Part shown: piece after piece, positions 23,365 through 28,963 of the stretch
Numbering within the stretch: the first letter of the stretch is position 1
How the letters are laid out: every line of letters starts with the position of its first letter
Source of the DNA: CAYVQE01 sp964633205
GTDB taxonomy: Bacteria > Myxococcota > B64-G9
DNA: 28,963 nucleotides
Assembly: GCA_964633205.1 (NCBI GenBank)
Contig: CAZWFN010000072.1
Span: 1-28,963, forward strand
Reading direction: 5' to 3'
Notes under the pieces: model-generated
Databases searched by the model: none
What the model saw: only the letters and a program-made list of their open reading frames with translations
Told to the model about the DNA's origin: nothing
Made by a program: the position numbers and the translations under genes

Positions 23365-23459
23365 GGCTGCGGTGGCGATCGGTCTCGGGGTGGCGGTTCC
23401 GAAAACCGGATTCGTGTCGACGGAACCTCTCCACGCGGTGGCTCTCCTCTTGTCCAGCC

Positions 23460-25967
23460 CTAGAAACCGATCGAATTGAATATGAATGGATACGAGACGA
23501 CGACGATACCGCCTTTGGGTTTCGGGAACTGCCACTTCTTGATGTTGGCCGAGATGCACATGGCCACCGCCGGCGAGGCCATGGTGTTGTTCTTGGTCTT
23601 GATCACCGTGACCTTGCCGGACGTGTTGATGGTCCACTCCATGATGACCTTGCCGGCCAGCTTGGGGTTGAGCATCAGACTCTTCTCGTAGCAGTACTGG
23701 ATCTGCTTCAAGTGTTTGCGCACCACCCGGGCGATGGCCTCGCGGCTCAGCGAACCCCGCTTGCGCATGCGCCGCTTGGGGGCCTTGAACACCACCCCGC
23801 CGACCTTGCGTTTGCCGGCCCGGCCACCGCCGAGCGCCCCGGGGCCGATGCCGGCCCGGCCACCCCGGCCCTTGCCGCCGCGCAGCATGTCGATGCCGCC
23901 CTTGACCCCGACGCCTTTGCCGCGCGAGGTGACCACCGAGCTCGACGGCAGCTTGGTCACCAGACCGGAGACCTTGTAGCGCGACCGGCCACCGGGCACC
24001 CGGACCGCATCCAGGTTGGTGACAGCGGTGACGACATTGCTCGACGACTTCTTCTTGTTCAGGTTGCCCAGCGCCGCCATCATGCCGGCGCCGCCGCCCG
24101 AACCGGCATCCCCGCCGGCCTTCTTGCGCGCTTGGCGCCGCGGCCGGCGCTTGGGCTTCTTCTTCGGCTTTTGCTTGGGCTGCTCCTCTTCCTTGGGCTC
24201 TTGCTCGGCCTTCTCTTCCTCTTGCTCTTCGGGCTCCGGCAGCTCGTCGAGCGGGACCTCGACCTCCTCCTCGGGCTTTTCCATCTCCAGGTCTTTCATG
24301 CTGACCTTGGCGAAGCGGTCGAGATCCGCCGCAGCCGCCGCCTCCTGCCTGCCGGCCAGCAGCCCCAGCATGACGATCATCAGGGCCAGGCCCAGAAAGG
24401 AGCCACCGAATATCTTCAGATCGAGCGGATCGAGCTTGAACTGGAACCGGGCCGGCGGCACGTGCGGCGGGTTGACGAAGCGCACGAAGGAGCCGCCGCC
24501 TTCATGGATGACATTGGCGTAGTCACCCTTCATCAGCTTGTAGCCGTAAACCGGCTGCTTCTTGCGCTTGCCGACCTGGTTGGAACGGTCCTTCAGGTCA
24601 TCGAGCGGCACGGTCTGGCCCCCGCTGATGACCCCCCCGGAGTAGCCGTCCATGAACTGCAGCCGGCCGGCCGCATTGTCGTTGTAATGGGCCAGCACGA
24701 AGCGATCGCCCGGCATGCGGTACTTCTTGCCCCGTTCGATCTGTTGGTAGCCCAGCACTTCCTTGTCCGAGCTGTAGGTGATCACTTCCATCACCGGCTG
24801 CGATGCGGTGGGCACCTGGGGTTCGGTGAAGTTCTCGCGGATGAGGTTGTTCAGCAGCGAGAAGGGCTCGACGAAGTCGGGCTGTACCTCCTCGGCCTCC
24901 TCCTCGTCCAGCGCCTCCAGGGTCGCGGCCGGCCCGGCGGTCTCGCCGGGGATCTCGCCGGCCGGCACCACCGGCGAGGCCAGCGGATCGAGGCCGGGCG
25001 CCGCCCCCAGCTCGGCGTCGGTCGGCCCCTCGTGCACCCCGGCCGACAGCGGCGCCCGCGCCCGGGGCGGCTCCACCGGCGCCGGCTCCGGGGGCGCCAT
25101 TCGGGCCGGCTCCGGTGGCGCCGTCTGGGCCGGTGGCGCCGTCTGGGCCGGCGGCGGCTCGGGCCGCAGCTCGGCCGAAGGTTCGCCGGCGAGCTGTAGC
25201 GGCGGGGCCTGATCCGGATCGGGCGTCAGCCAGCGGGTGCTCCGATCCTGCAGCTCGGGCTCCGGCGGCGACTCGGCCTGGGGCCCGCGTTCGATCTGGG
25301 TCGACTCGAAGTCACCGGCCCGGGACGCCGGCTCGGCCCGAACCACCTCGGGCGGGCGTTCCAGGCGGGCGGTCGACGGTGAGTCGAAATCCGCCGCGGG
25401 CTCGTCCTCGAGCTCCTCGGACAGGGCGGCGGCGATGTCCATGCCCGGCTGCGCCTCGGTCTCGCGGATCGGTGGCTGCGACTCGTAGCCGTCACGCACC
25501 GCGCGCAGGCGCTCGGAATCGATCACCTCGGTCTCGTCCCGCTCCGACGGCGCCGGCTGGGCCGGCTGGGCCGCCATGGCCGCGTGGTCCTCGCGGGAGA
25601 CCACCCGGGTCTCGTCGCGGAACTGGGCCCGTGGCTGGTTCCGGTTGAGCAGCTTGAACTTGAGCGTGTAGACGCCGATCGAGACCTCGTCGCGCGCGGA
25701 CAGGTAGCAGCGCTCGATGGGCTCGCCGTTGACGTAGGTACCGTTGGAGCTGGCCAGGTCCTCCAGGATCAAACCCTCGGGGCTGACCTCGACCGAGGCG
25801 TGAGAACGCGAGGTGATGTCGTCATCGAGCTGCAGATCCACGTCCGGGCTGCGACCCATGATGATCTGGCCTTGGGCGAAGCATTCGGTGCCGAAGAAGC
25901 GCCCATCGCGGAAGATGAACACCTGCAGCACGCCGGGGTCCTGGACCCGCGGAGGACGACTGGCCAT
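23460..25967 (-). CDS. FHA domain / AgmX-PglI (TonB-like) inner-membrane protein, GltG-like
   Basis: An 835-residue protein bridging cytoplasm and periplasm. Residues ~15-105 are an FHA phosphothreonine-binding domain: GRS (38-40), SRSH (53-56), SSNGT (73-77). A Pro/Ala/Glu-rich linker runs to ~380. A second, conserved beta-rich region follows (VITYSSDKEVLGYQQIERG), then one transmembrane helix at ~515-540 (FLGLALMIVMLGLLAGR). Beyond it lie an acidic stretch, a Lys/Pro/Arg-rich stretch and a Gly/Lys-rich segment, as in TonB periplasmic arms. The C-terminal ~95 residues are the AgmX/PglI domain (IQYCYEKSLMLNPKLAGKV, then GKVTV). Myxococcus GltG combines FHA and TonB-like parts in the gliding motor. 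ATG 25967 begins just before the FHA strands, with GGGGG upstream. It probably receives energy from the ExbB/ExbD channel encoded upstream. Confidence 0.92.
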   Translation of the reverse strand: MASRPPRVQDPGVLQVFIFRDGRFFGTECFAQGQIIMGRSPDVDLQLDDDITSRSHASVEVSPEGLILEDLASSNGTYVNGEPIERCYLSARDEVSIGVYTLKFKLLNRNQPRAQFRDETRVVSREDHAAMAAQPAQPAPSERDETEVIDSERLRAVRDGYESQPPIRETEAQPGMDIAAALSEELEDEPAADFDSPSTARLERPPEVVRAEPASRAGDFESTQIERGPQAESPPEPELQDRSTRWLTPDPDQAPPLQLAGEPSAELRPEPPPAQTAPPAQTAPPEPARMAPPEPAPVEPPRARAPLSAGVHEGPTDAELGAAPGLDPLASPVVPAGEIPGETAGPAATLEALDEEEAEEVQPDFVEPFSLLNNLIRENFTEPQVPTASQPVMEVITYSSDKEVLGYQQIERGKKYRMPGDRFVLAHYNDNAAGRLQFMDGYSGGVISGGQTVPLDDLKDRSNQVGKRKKQPVYGYKLMKGDYANVIHEGGGSFVRFVNPPHVPPARFQFKLDPLDLKIFGGSFLGLALMIVMLGLLAGRQEAAAAADLDRFAKVSMKDLEMEKPEEEVEVPLDELPEPEEQEEEKAEQEPKEEEQPKQKPKKKPKRRPRRQARKKAGGDAGSGGGAGMMAALGNLNKKKSSSNVVTAVTNLDAVRVPGGRSRYKVSGLVTKLPSSSVVTSRGKGVGVKGGIDMLRGGKGRGGRAGIGPGALGGGRAGKRKVGGVVFKAPKRRMRKRGSLSREAIARVVRKHLKQIQYCYEKSLMLNPKLAGKVIMEWTINTSGKVTVIKTKNNTMASPAVAMCISANIKKWQFPKPKGGIVVVSYPFIFNSIGF
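25114..25149 (-). repeat. Two exact tandem 18-bp units in the Pro-rich linker
   Basis: Two identical 18-base copies (25114-25131 and 25132-25149) encode PAQTAP twice within the disordered linker of the FHA protein. Partial copies on either side show the region grew by duplication. Confidence 0.8.
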
Positions 25968-25986
25968 CGAGGCCCCCTTTCGGCCG

Positions 25987-26448
25987 CTAATCGAGCGACC
26001 CGGCCTTCTCCGGAAAGACCGACAGGATGATCTCCTTGCGGAAGCTCTTGCGGCGTTTGACCATGCTCTTGAGCTCGGAGTCCTTGCGCTCGAGGATCTG
26101 CACCTCGCCCGCCTTGGTGGTCTGGCCCTTGACCTGCATGGCGTCGAAGTCCACCCGGGTCCGCCCCCCGGGACCCAGCGGGATGGCATCTTCGCCGGCG
26201 CCGCCTTCGGCGGACTCGGGGGACGCGGCCGGTTCGGGCTCGGCCGGTTTGGGCTTGGGCTTGGGTCGGCGGCGGCGGCGCGGGCGCCGGCGCCGCCAGC
26301 GGCGGCGGGCGGTCAGCACCTCATCCTGCCCCGCCGGCGCGACGGACGCCGGACCGGTCGGCCCCAGCGGCACGGCCTGCGCGTCGGCGGCCAGCAGGCT
26401 GGCGCACCACAGAACGATCATCGACCACAAACAACAGCAGCGGCGCAT
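25987..26448 (-). CDS. Small Arg-rich secreted operon component, function unknown
   Basis: A 153-residue protein. A signal peptide or anchor (~1-24, WSMIVLWCASLLAADAQA) is followed by a strikingly basic tract (RRRWRRRRPRRRRRPKPKPKP), an acidic/Pro segment and a conserved-looking C-terminal domain (VDFDAMQVKGQTTKAGEVQ; ERKDSELKSMVKRRKSFRKE). The F-D...V-x-G...R-x-x-F-R pattern recalls short proteins found beside ExbB/ExbD/AgmX genes in myxobacteria, but I cannot name the family. ATG 26448 has AGGAGGG at ideal spacing, 16 bp after the ExbD stop and 19 bp before the FHA gene. The basic tract may bind nucleic acid, lipopolysaccharide or the acidic arm of the FHA protein; that is inference. Confidence 0.82.
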   Translation of the reverse strand: MRRCCCLWSMIVLWCASLLAADAQAVPLGPTGPASVAPAGQDEVLTARRRWRRRRPRRRRRPKPKPKPAEPEPAASPESAEGGAGEDAIPLGPGGRTRVDFDAMQVKGQTTKAGEVQILERKDSELKSMVKRRKSFRKEIILSVFPEKAGSLD

Positions 26449-26464
26449 GGCGCAGCCCTCCTGA

Positions 26465-26953
26465 CTACTTCTTCATGACCACGAAGCGGAAATCCGGGTA
26501 GCCGGCCTGGGCCGAGGTCTTCATGACCATGTCGAGCAGCTCGAACGGCAGATCCTTGTCGGCCTGGAAGGCGATCACGGTCTCGGCATCGGTCGGGTTG
26601 ACCTTCTCCTCGGCCTCGATCTCTTTGAACTTCTTGAGCAGGTTGTAGAGCGGCATGATGCGCTTCTTCTCCTTGTCGACCTTGACCCGCACCAGCCGGC
26701 CCGTCTTGATGCCGGCGATCTTGTTGCCCTCCACCTTCAACTCGGTCGGGGTGACGTTGACGTTGATGGCCCACTTGAACTCGAGCCCCGAGATCGACTC
26801 GGGCAGGGTCAGGTCCGGATCCAGCTTCAGATTCTGATCGCTGGAGGAGAAGGAGAAGATCAGAAACACCAGGATGATGGTGAACATGTCCATCATCGCG
26901 GTGAGGTTGAGCGAGGAAACCTTGTCCCGGCCTCGCCGTCGTCTAACGTTCAT
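26465..26953 (-). CDS. ExbD/TolR-type biopolymer transport protein (Asp-containing, AglQ/AglS-like)
   Basis: A 162-residue ExbD/TolR protein. A short basic N-terminus precedes one transmembrane helix (~16-36, LTAMMDMFTIILVFLIFSF) containing D22, the single proton-carrying Asp of this family. A ~120-residue periplasmic domain follows (INVNVTPTELKVEGNKI ... AFQADKDLPFELLDMVM). ExbD/TolR forms the stator with ExbB/TolQ that uses the proton gradient to drive a TonB-like partner, here presumably the FHA-AgmX/PglI protein. In M. xanthus the matching set is AglR (ExbB-like) with AglQ and AglS (ExbD-like). It is 27 bp downstream of the first ExbD gene and 16 bp upstream of the Arg-rich gene. Confidence 0.93.
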   Translation of the reverse strand: MNVRRRRGRDKVSSLNLTAMMDMFTIILVFLIFSFSSSDQNLKLDPDLTLPESISGLEFKWAINVNVTPTELKVEGNKIAGIKTGRLVRVKVDKEKKRIMPLYNLLKKFKEIEAEEKVNPTDAETVIAFQADKDLPFELLDMVMKTSAQAGYPDFRFVVMKK

Positions 26954-26980
26954 CCACCACGCTCCCCGCGCTGTGCCGGC

Positions 26981-27502
26981 TTACAGGATGGACGAGACCA
27001 CCGCCGTACTGAACAGCGGCTCGCGCTTGTCCATCGTCTTTTCGATGACCCGCTCCCGGGTGGCGTCCATGGTCTTGACCAGGGTGTCATAGAGCACGTC
27101 CTTGTCGGGCAGCAGCACCACCGTATCGCTCTTGCTGTACTTGTCGTGCAGCTCCTTGGCCTTCTCGGCGAGCTTGTCGAAGTTGTACTCGCCATCCTGT
27201 TTGGGAATCTTGGTGGCGATGGCCTCGAGCTCCTCGGCCGGCTGATCGCCCTGGGCCGAGAGCACGAAGCCGTCCTTGGCGATCTGGACGTTGAGGGTGA
27301 TCTTCTTCAACTCCTTCTCGGGTTCCTGATCGCTCGGCGGCTCGCCGCCCTCGCTCAACGCCGGCACCGAGGCGTTGATCACCGCCGCCTGGAAAAACGC
27401 CGCACAGCTGAGCAGAAAGGGGATCATGGCCAGGAACAGGTTCATGATCGGAACCATGTTCAGCTCGACCGGCTCCTCGGCGGTTCGCGCTTTCTTTCTC
27501 AT
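26981..27502 (-). CDS. ExbD/TolR-type protein with Asn replacing the channel Asp
   Basis: A 173-residue ExbD/TolR homologue: a cytoplasmic N-terminus, one transmembrane helix (~14-44, NMVPIMNLFLAMIPFLL) and a ~125-residue periplasmic domain (ITLNVQIAKDGFVLSAQGD ... VVLLPDKDVLYDTLVKTMD). At the position of the conserved Asp (usual pattern P-L-x-D) the codon is AAC, giving N21. The same operon has a second ExbD that keeps Asp. The substitution predicts that this subunit cannot itself shuttle protons, so it may be a structural partner in an asymmetric dimer. ATG 27502; 58 bp after the ExbB gene. The ExbD assignment is firm; the functional consequence is inferred. Confidence 0.92.
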   Translation of the reverse strand: MRKKARTAEEPVELNMVPIMNLFLAMIPFLLSCAAFFQAAVINASVPALSEGGEPPSDQEPEKELKKITLNVQIAKDGFVLSAQGDQPAEELEAIATKIPKQDGEYNFDKLAEKAKELHDKYSKSDTVVLLPDKDVLYDTLVKTMDATRERVIEKTMDKREPLFSTAVVSSIL

Positions 27503-27560
27503 CGCTCCCCATCCTCGCGCCTCTGCGCCCTTCGTGCGCGCGGTGACACCTGATCCGGTC

Positions 27561-28211
27561 CTAGCGCTTGACCTGGCTGGCGCGGTTCTTGGCCGACAGG
27601 TGGTTGAACAGGGTCATGGCGCTGTCCTCGATGGTGTCGAGCAGCTTGCCCTGCCGGGCCGACAGGATGGCGTGGCCCACCGAGGTCGGGATGGCCACGA
27701 TCAGACCGAAGGCGGTGGTGTTCATGGCCACCGCGATGCCCTTGGCCAGGACCTCCTGCTTCTTGGCGGCCGAAGCCGCACCCACGCCCTCGAACGCCAG
27801 GATCAGGCCGAAGATGGTGCCCAGCAGCCCGAGCAGCGTGGCCACGTTGGCCAGAGTGGCCAGAAACGGCGTGCGCTTGCCGACCTCCGGTCCGACCTTG
27901 AGGGTGGTCTGCTCCAGGGCCCGGCGGATCTCGATGTCGGTGCGATTGGCCTTGAGCAAGCCGGACTTGAGCACCACGCACATGGGGTGGTTCTGGCGCG
28001 AGTTGCAGACCTCGATGGCCCGGCTGTAGTTGTTGGAATCGACGAACGACAGGATGCGGCTGAGCATCTGGTTGGCGTCGATCTTGTAGCGGAACCAGAG
28101 GGTGTAGGCGCGCTCGATGATCACGGTCAGACTGTAGACCGCCACCATCAGGATCAGGAACATCCAGATGCCCGTTCTGGAAAACGGATTGAACTGCGCG
28201 ATGAAGTCCAT
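27561..28211 (-). CDS. ExbB/TolQ/MotA-type proton channel protein (AglR-like)
   Basis: A 216-residue ExbB/TolQ homologue with three transmembrane helices (~14-36, ~118-143 and ~160-182). The conserved core TLLGLLGTIFGLILAF and the third-helix motif NTTAFGLIVAIPTSVG hold the Thr residues lining the proton path. The cytoplasmic loop carries the usual charged helices (RRALEQTTLKVGPEVGKR). ATG 28211 is preceded by AGGAG at 7-nt spacing. It is the first gene of the eleven-gene operon and lies about 155 nt downstream of the predicted transcript start. With the two ExbD genes it forms a motor set like AglR-AglQ-AglS of M. xanthus; TolQRA or TonB-ExbBD is the generic alternative, but the FHA/AgmX/barrel context favours Glt-like. 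Confidence 0.95.
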   Translation of the reverse strand: MDFIAQFNPFSRTGIWMFLILMVAVYSLTVIIERAYTLWFRYKIDANQMLSRILSFVDSNNYSRAIEVCNSRQNHPMCVVLKSGLLKANRTDIEIRRALEQTTLKVGPEVGKRTPFLATLANVATLLGLLGTIFGLILAFEGVGAASAAKKQEVLAKGIAVAMNTTAFGLIVAIPTSVGHAILSARQGKLLDTIEDSAMTLFNHLSAKNRASQVKR

Positions 28212-28372
28212 CTACGTTCTCCTGGCCGCCGGGTCGCCGCCCGTACTCCACGGGGTGTCGCGAGCCGACTCGAGAGAGGTTTTCGTTCGTGTAAACCGTC
28301 CTAGGCAACCCGTTGGAACTCGAGCCCACTCACCCGAGCCCGTTGGTTTGCAAGGAGTTTCTTGAATGCAGG

Positions 28373-28401
28373 ATTATAGAGGGAACGATTCCCAGAGTCA
28401 A
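28373..28401 (-). promoter_or_regulatory. Near-consensus sigma70 promoter for the ExbB-led operon
   Basis: On the minus strand TTGACT (28401-28396) and a perfect TATAAT (28378-28373) are separated by exactly 17 bp. The predicted start near 28,366 gives a ~155-nt leader before the exbB-like ATG. Two inverted repeats overlap it: GGGAA-CGA-TTCCC (28381-28393) within the spacer, and AACGAT-T-CCC with GGGATCGTT (28384-28410) spanning the -35 box. A repressor or activator could bind there. Confidence 0.75.
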
Positions 28402-28647
28402 GGGATCGTTGTCGAATCGTACGTGCCGGCAGCCGAAGCCGCACCATGAACGCTCCTCTGCTCCCCACCGGGTTTTGCCAACGTAGCAATCCACATGCCA
28501 CCGCCTCCCGCCCGCGAGAACCCGCCATTCCAGCGATGGGTTCAGTGGCGGCCGCCGGCCTCCGTGGGACGTGCAAGTGAAGCATTCCGGTTTCACGGTG
28601 CAACGATTTGCAGAGCCGGTGGGGGCGGGCCCCCCCTTAAAACACAC

Positions 28648-28669
28648 CGGCCGCCCCGAAGGGCGGCCG
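28648..28669 (-). terminator. Possible second terminator hairpin
   Basis: CGGCCGCCC and GGGCGGCCG pair (9 bp) around CGAA, which reads as TTCG on the minus strand. In the minus direction the stem is followed by GTGTGTTTTAAGG, a short T-run. It would back up the stronger hairpin at 28,712-28,739. Confidence 0.45.
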
Positions 28670-28677
28670 CTCAGCCT

Positions 28678-28700
28678 GGCCCCGCCCACCGGGCGGGGCC
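28678..28700. repeat. GC-rich hairpin between the two repeat units
   Basis: GGCCCCGCCC and GGGCGGGGCC form a perfect 10-bp stem with a 3-base loop (ACC). There is no T-run on either side. It is formed by the junction of the duplicated repeats. Confidence 0.6.
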
Positions 28701-28711
28701 CCCTTGAAACA

Positions 28712-28739
28712 CACCGGCCGCCCCGAAGGGCGGCCGGTG
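28712..28739 (-). terminator. Likely terminator of the MYXO-CTERM gene
   Basis: CACCGGCCGCCC and GGGCGGCCGGTG make a perfect 12-bp stem. On the minus strand the loop is UUCG closed by C-G, the extra-stable tetraloop. It begins 49 bp after the stop of the right-edge gene and is followed in the minus direction by TGTTTC. The T-run is weak, so intrinsic termination is likely but not certain. Confidence 0.55.
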
Positions 28740-28787
28740 CTGGCGAGGAAAGGAGTGTTGGGTACTTCTGCTGCTAGCGAATCCGTC

Positions 28788-28963
28788 CTACCGGCGCCGC
28801 AGCCGCAGCCCCACCAGGCCCAGCAACAGACCCAGCAGACCCAGCGCGCTGCCACTGCCAGCGGCGGTGGCGCAACCGGTCGAGACCGGGTCGCCCTCGG
28901 CCTCCAGGGTCACCACGTGGTCGTCGGTGTTCTTGTCCGGGTACAGGTCGTCTTCGAACACCA
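28788..28963 (-). CDS. C-terminus of a MYXO-CTERM-like surface protein (5' partial)
   Basis: Only the last 57 residues are in the window; the frame enters at 28,961 and stops at TAG 28790-28788. An acidic segment (FEDDLYPDKNTDDHVVTLEAE) is followed by STGCATAAG, a ~20-residue Gly/Leu hydrophobic stretch and LRLRRR at the very end. Gly-Cys plus membrane helix plus terminal Arg cluster is the MYXO-CTERM type of sorting signal found on secreted proteins of Myxococcota; it directs proteolytic processing and surface anchoring. It is transcribed toward the operon promoter and separated from it by the hairpin cluster. The body of the protein and its role cannot be seen. Confidence 0.8.
   Translation of the reverse strand, partial: VFEDDLYPDKNTDDHVVTLEAEGDPVSTGCATAAGSGSALGLLGLLLGLVGLRLRRR

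Larger units (their letters stand above)
28624..28736. repeat. Duplicated ~45-bp palindromic extragenic repeat
   Basis: Two near-identical units (28624-28669 and 28692-28736) each consist of a GGCGGG/CCCCC tract, TT(A/G)AAACACACC and a hairpin GGCCGCCC-CGAA-GGGCGGCC. They differ by one indel in the C-run and one substitution. The spacer between units forms a third hairpin. The structure resembles REP-type intergenic palindromes or duplicated terminators. Confidence 0.75.
28212..28787. other. 576-bp non-coding region upstream of the operon
   Basis: The region contains the operon promoter (28,373-28,401), an overlapping inverted repeat and, at 28,624-28,739, a cluster of GC-rich hairpins. Between ~28,430 and ~28,620 I see no convincing gene, tRNA or mobile element. 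Short open frames here lack ribosome binding sites and overlap the promoter. Base composition drops to AT-richer around the promoter and rises again at the hairpins. Confidence 0.6.

Noticed and set aside
28500..28560. GAACCC...GGGTTC pairing suggesting a small RNA or tRNA-like fold
   Set aside because: The stem is short and asymmetrical, with no cloverleaf, promoter or terminator in register.
28301..28689. Minus-strand frames of 100 and 119 codons upstream of the ExbB gene
   Set aside because: They run through the operon's -10/-35 boxes and the palindromic repeats, and show no ribosome binding site or known domain.

Overview
This 28,963-base window is strongly GC-rich, gene-dense, and carries typical bacterial gene structure. 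Several features point to a myxobacterium-like organism (Myxococcota or a near relative of the former Deltaproteobacteria). These are a MopE-type Cys/Asp calcium or metal-binding repeat protein at the left edge, a MYXO-CTERM-like sorting tail (Gly-Cys, hydrophobic stretch, Arg cluster) at the right edge, and a large envelope operon resembling the Agl/Glt machinery of Myxococcus. No tRNA, rRNA, CRISPR array, insertion sequence or phage gene was recognised.

Left third (1-9,430). A 5'-truncated secreted beta-propeller protein (+) converges on a two-gene minus-strand unit: a YgfK-like iron-sulfur flavoprotein followed by a zinc alcohol dehydrogenase. Divergent from ygfK is a plus-strand pair, an MgtE magnesium transporter and a two-GAF class III nucleotide cyclase. 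The divergent intergenic region holds two well-spaced sigma70-type promoters, one per strand.

Middle (9,450-14,230). A minus-strand, translationally coupled trio encodes a zinc-ribbon GspF/PilC-like membrane protein, a TrmJ-type tRNA methyltransferase and a DUF4240-like protein. Both junctions are GTGA overlaps. Divergent to it are a Sua5/YciO-type threonylcarbamoyl-AMP synthase and an extended SDR epimerase. The first of these has a clear promoter and a strong 12-bp leader hairpin.

Right half (14,259-28,211). Eleven closely packed minus-strand genes appear to form one operon, read from 28,211 leftwards. In order they encode an ExbB/TolQ proton-channel protein, two ExbD/TolR proteins, a small Arg-rich secreted protein, an FHA-transmembrane-TonB-like (AgmX/PglI-type) protein, two paralogous outer-membrane beta-barrels, a periplasmic helical-repeat protein, a 1,102-residue TPR protein, a coiled-coil lipoprotein and a protein with about 17 TPRs. 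A near-consensus promoter (TTGACT, 17 bp, TATAAT) with an overlapping inverted repeat lies 160 bp upstream. The parts list spans cytoplasm (FHA), inner membrane (ExbB/ExbD motor), periplasm (TonB-like arm, TPRs) and outer membrane (barrels). This matches the architecture expected of an ancestral Glt/Agl-like trans-envelope force-transducing machine. One ExbD has Asn where the proton-carrying Asp is expected, which suggests asymmetric ExbD subunits.

Right edge (28,212-28,963). A non-coding stretch holds the operon promoter and a cluster of three GC-rich hairpins within a duplicated repeat. These probably terminate the MYXO-CTERM gene that runs off the window.
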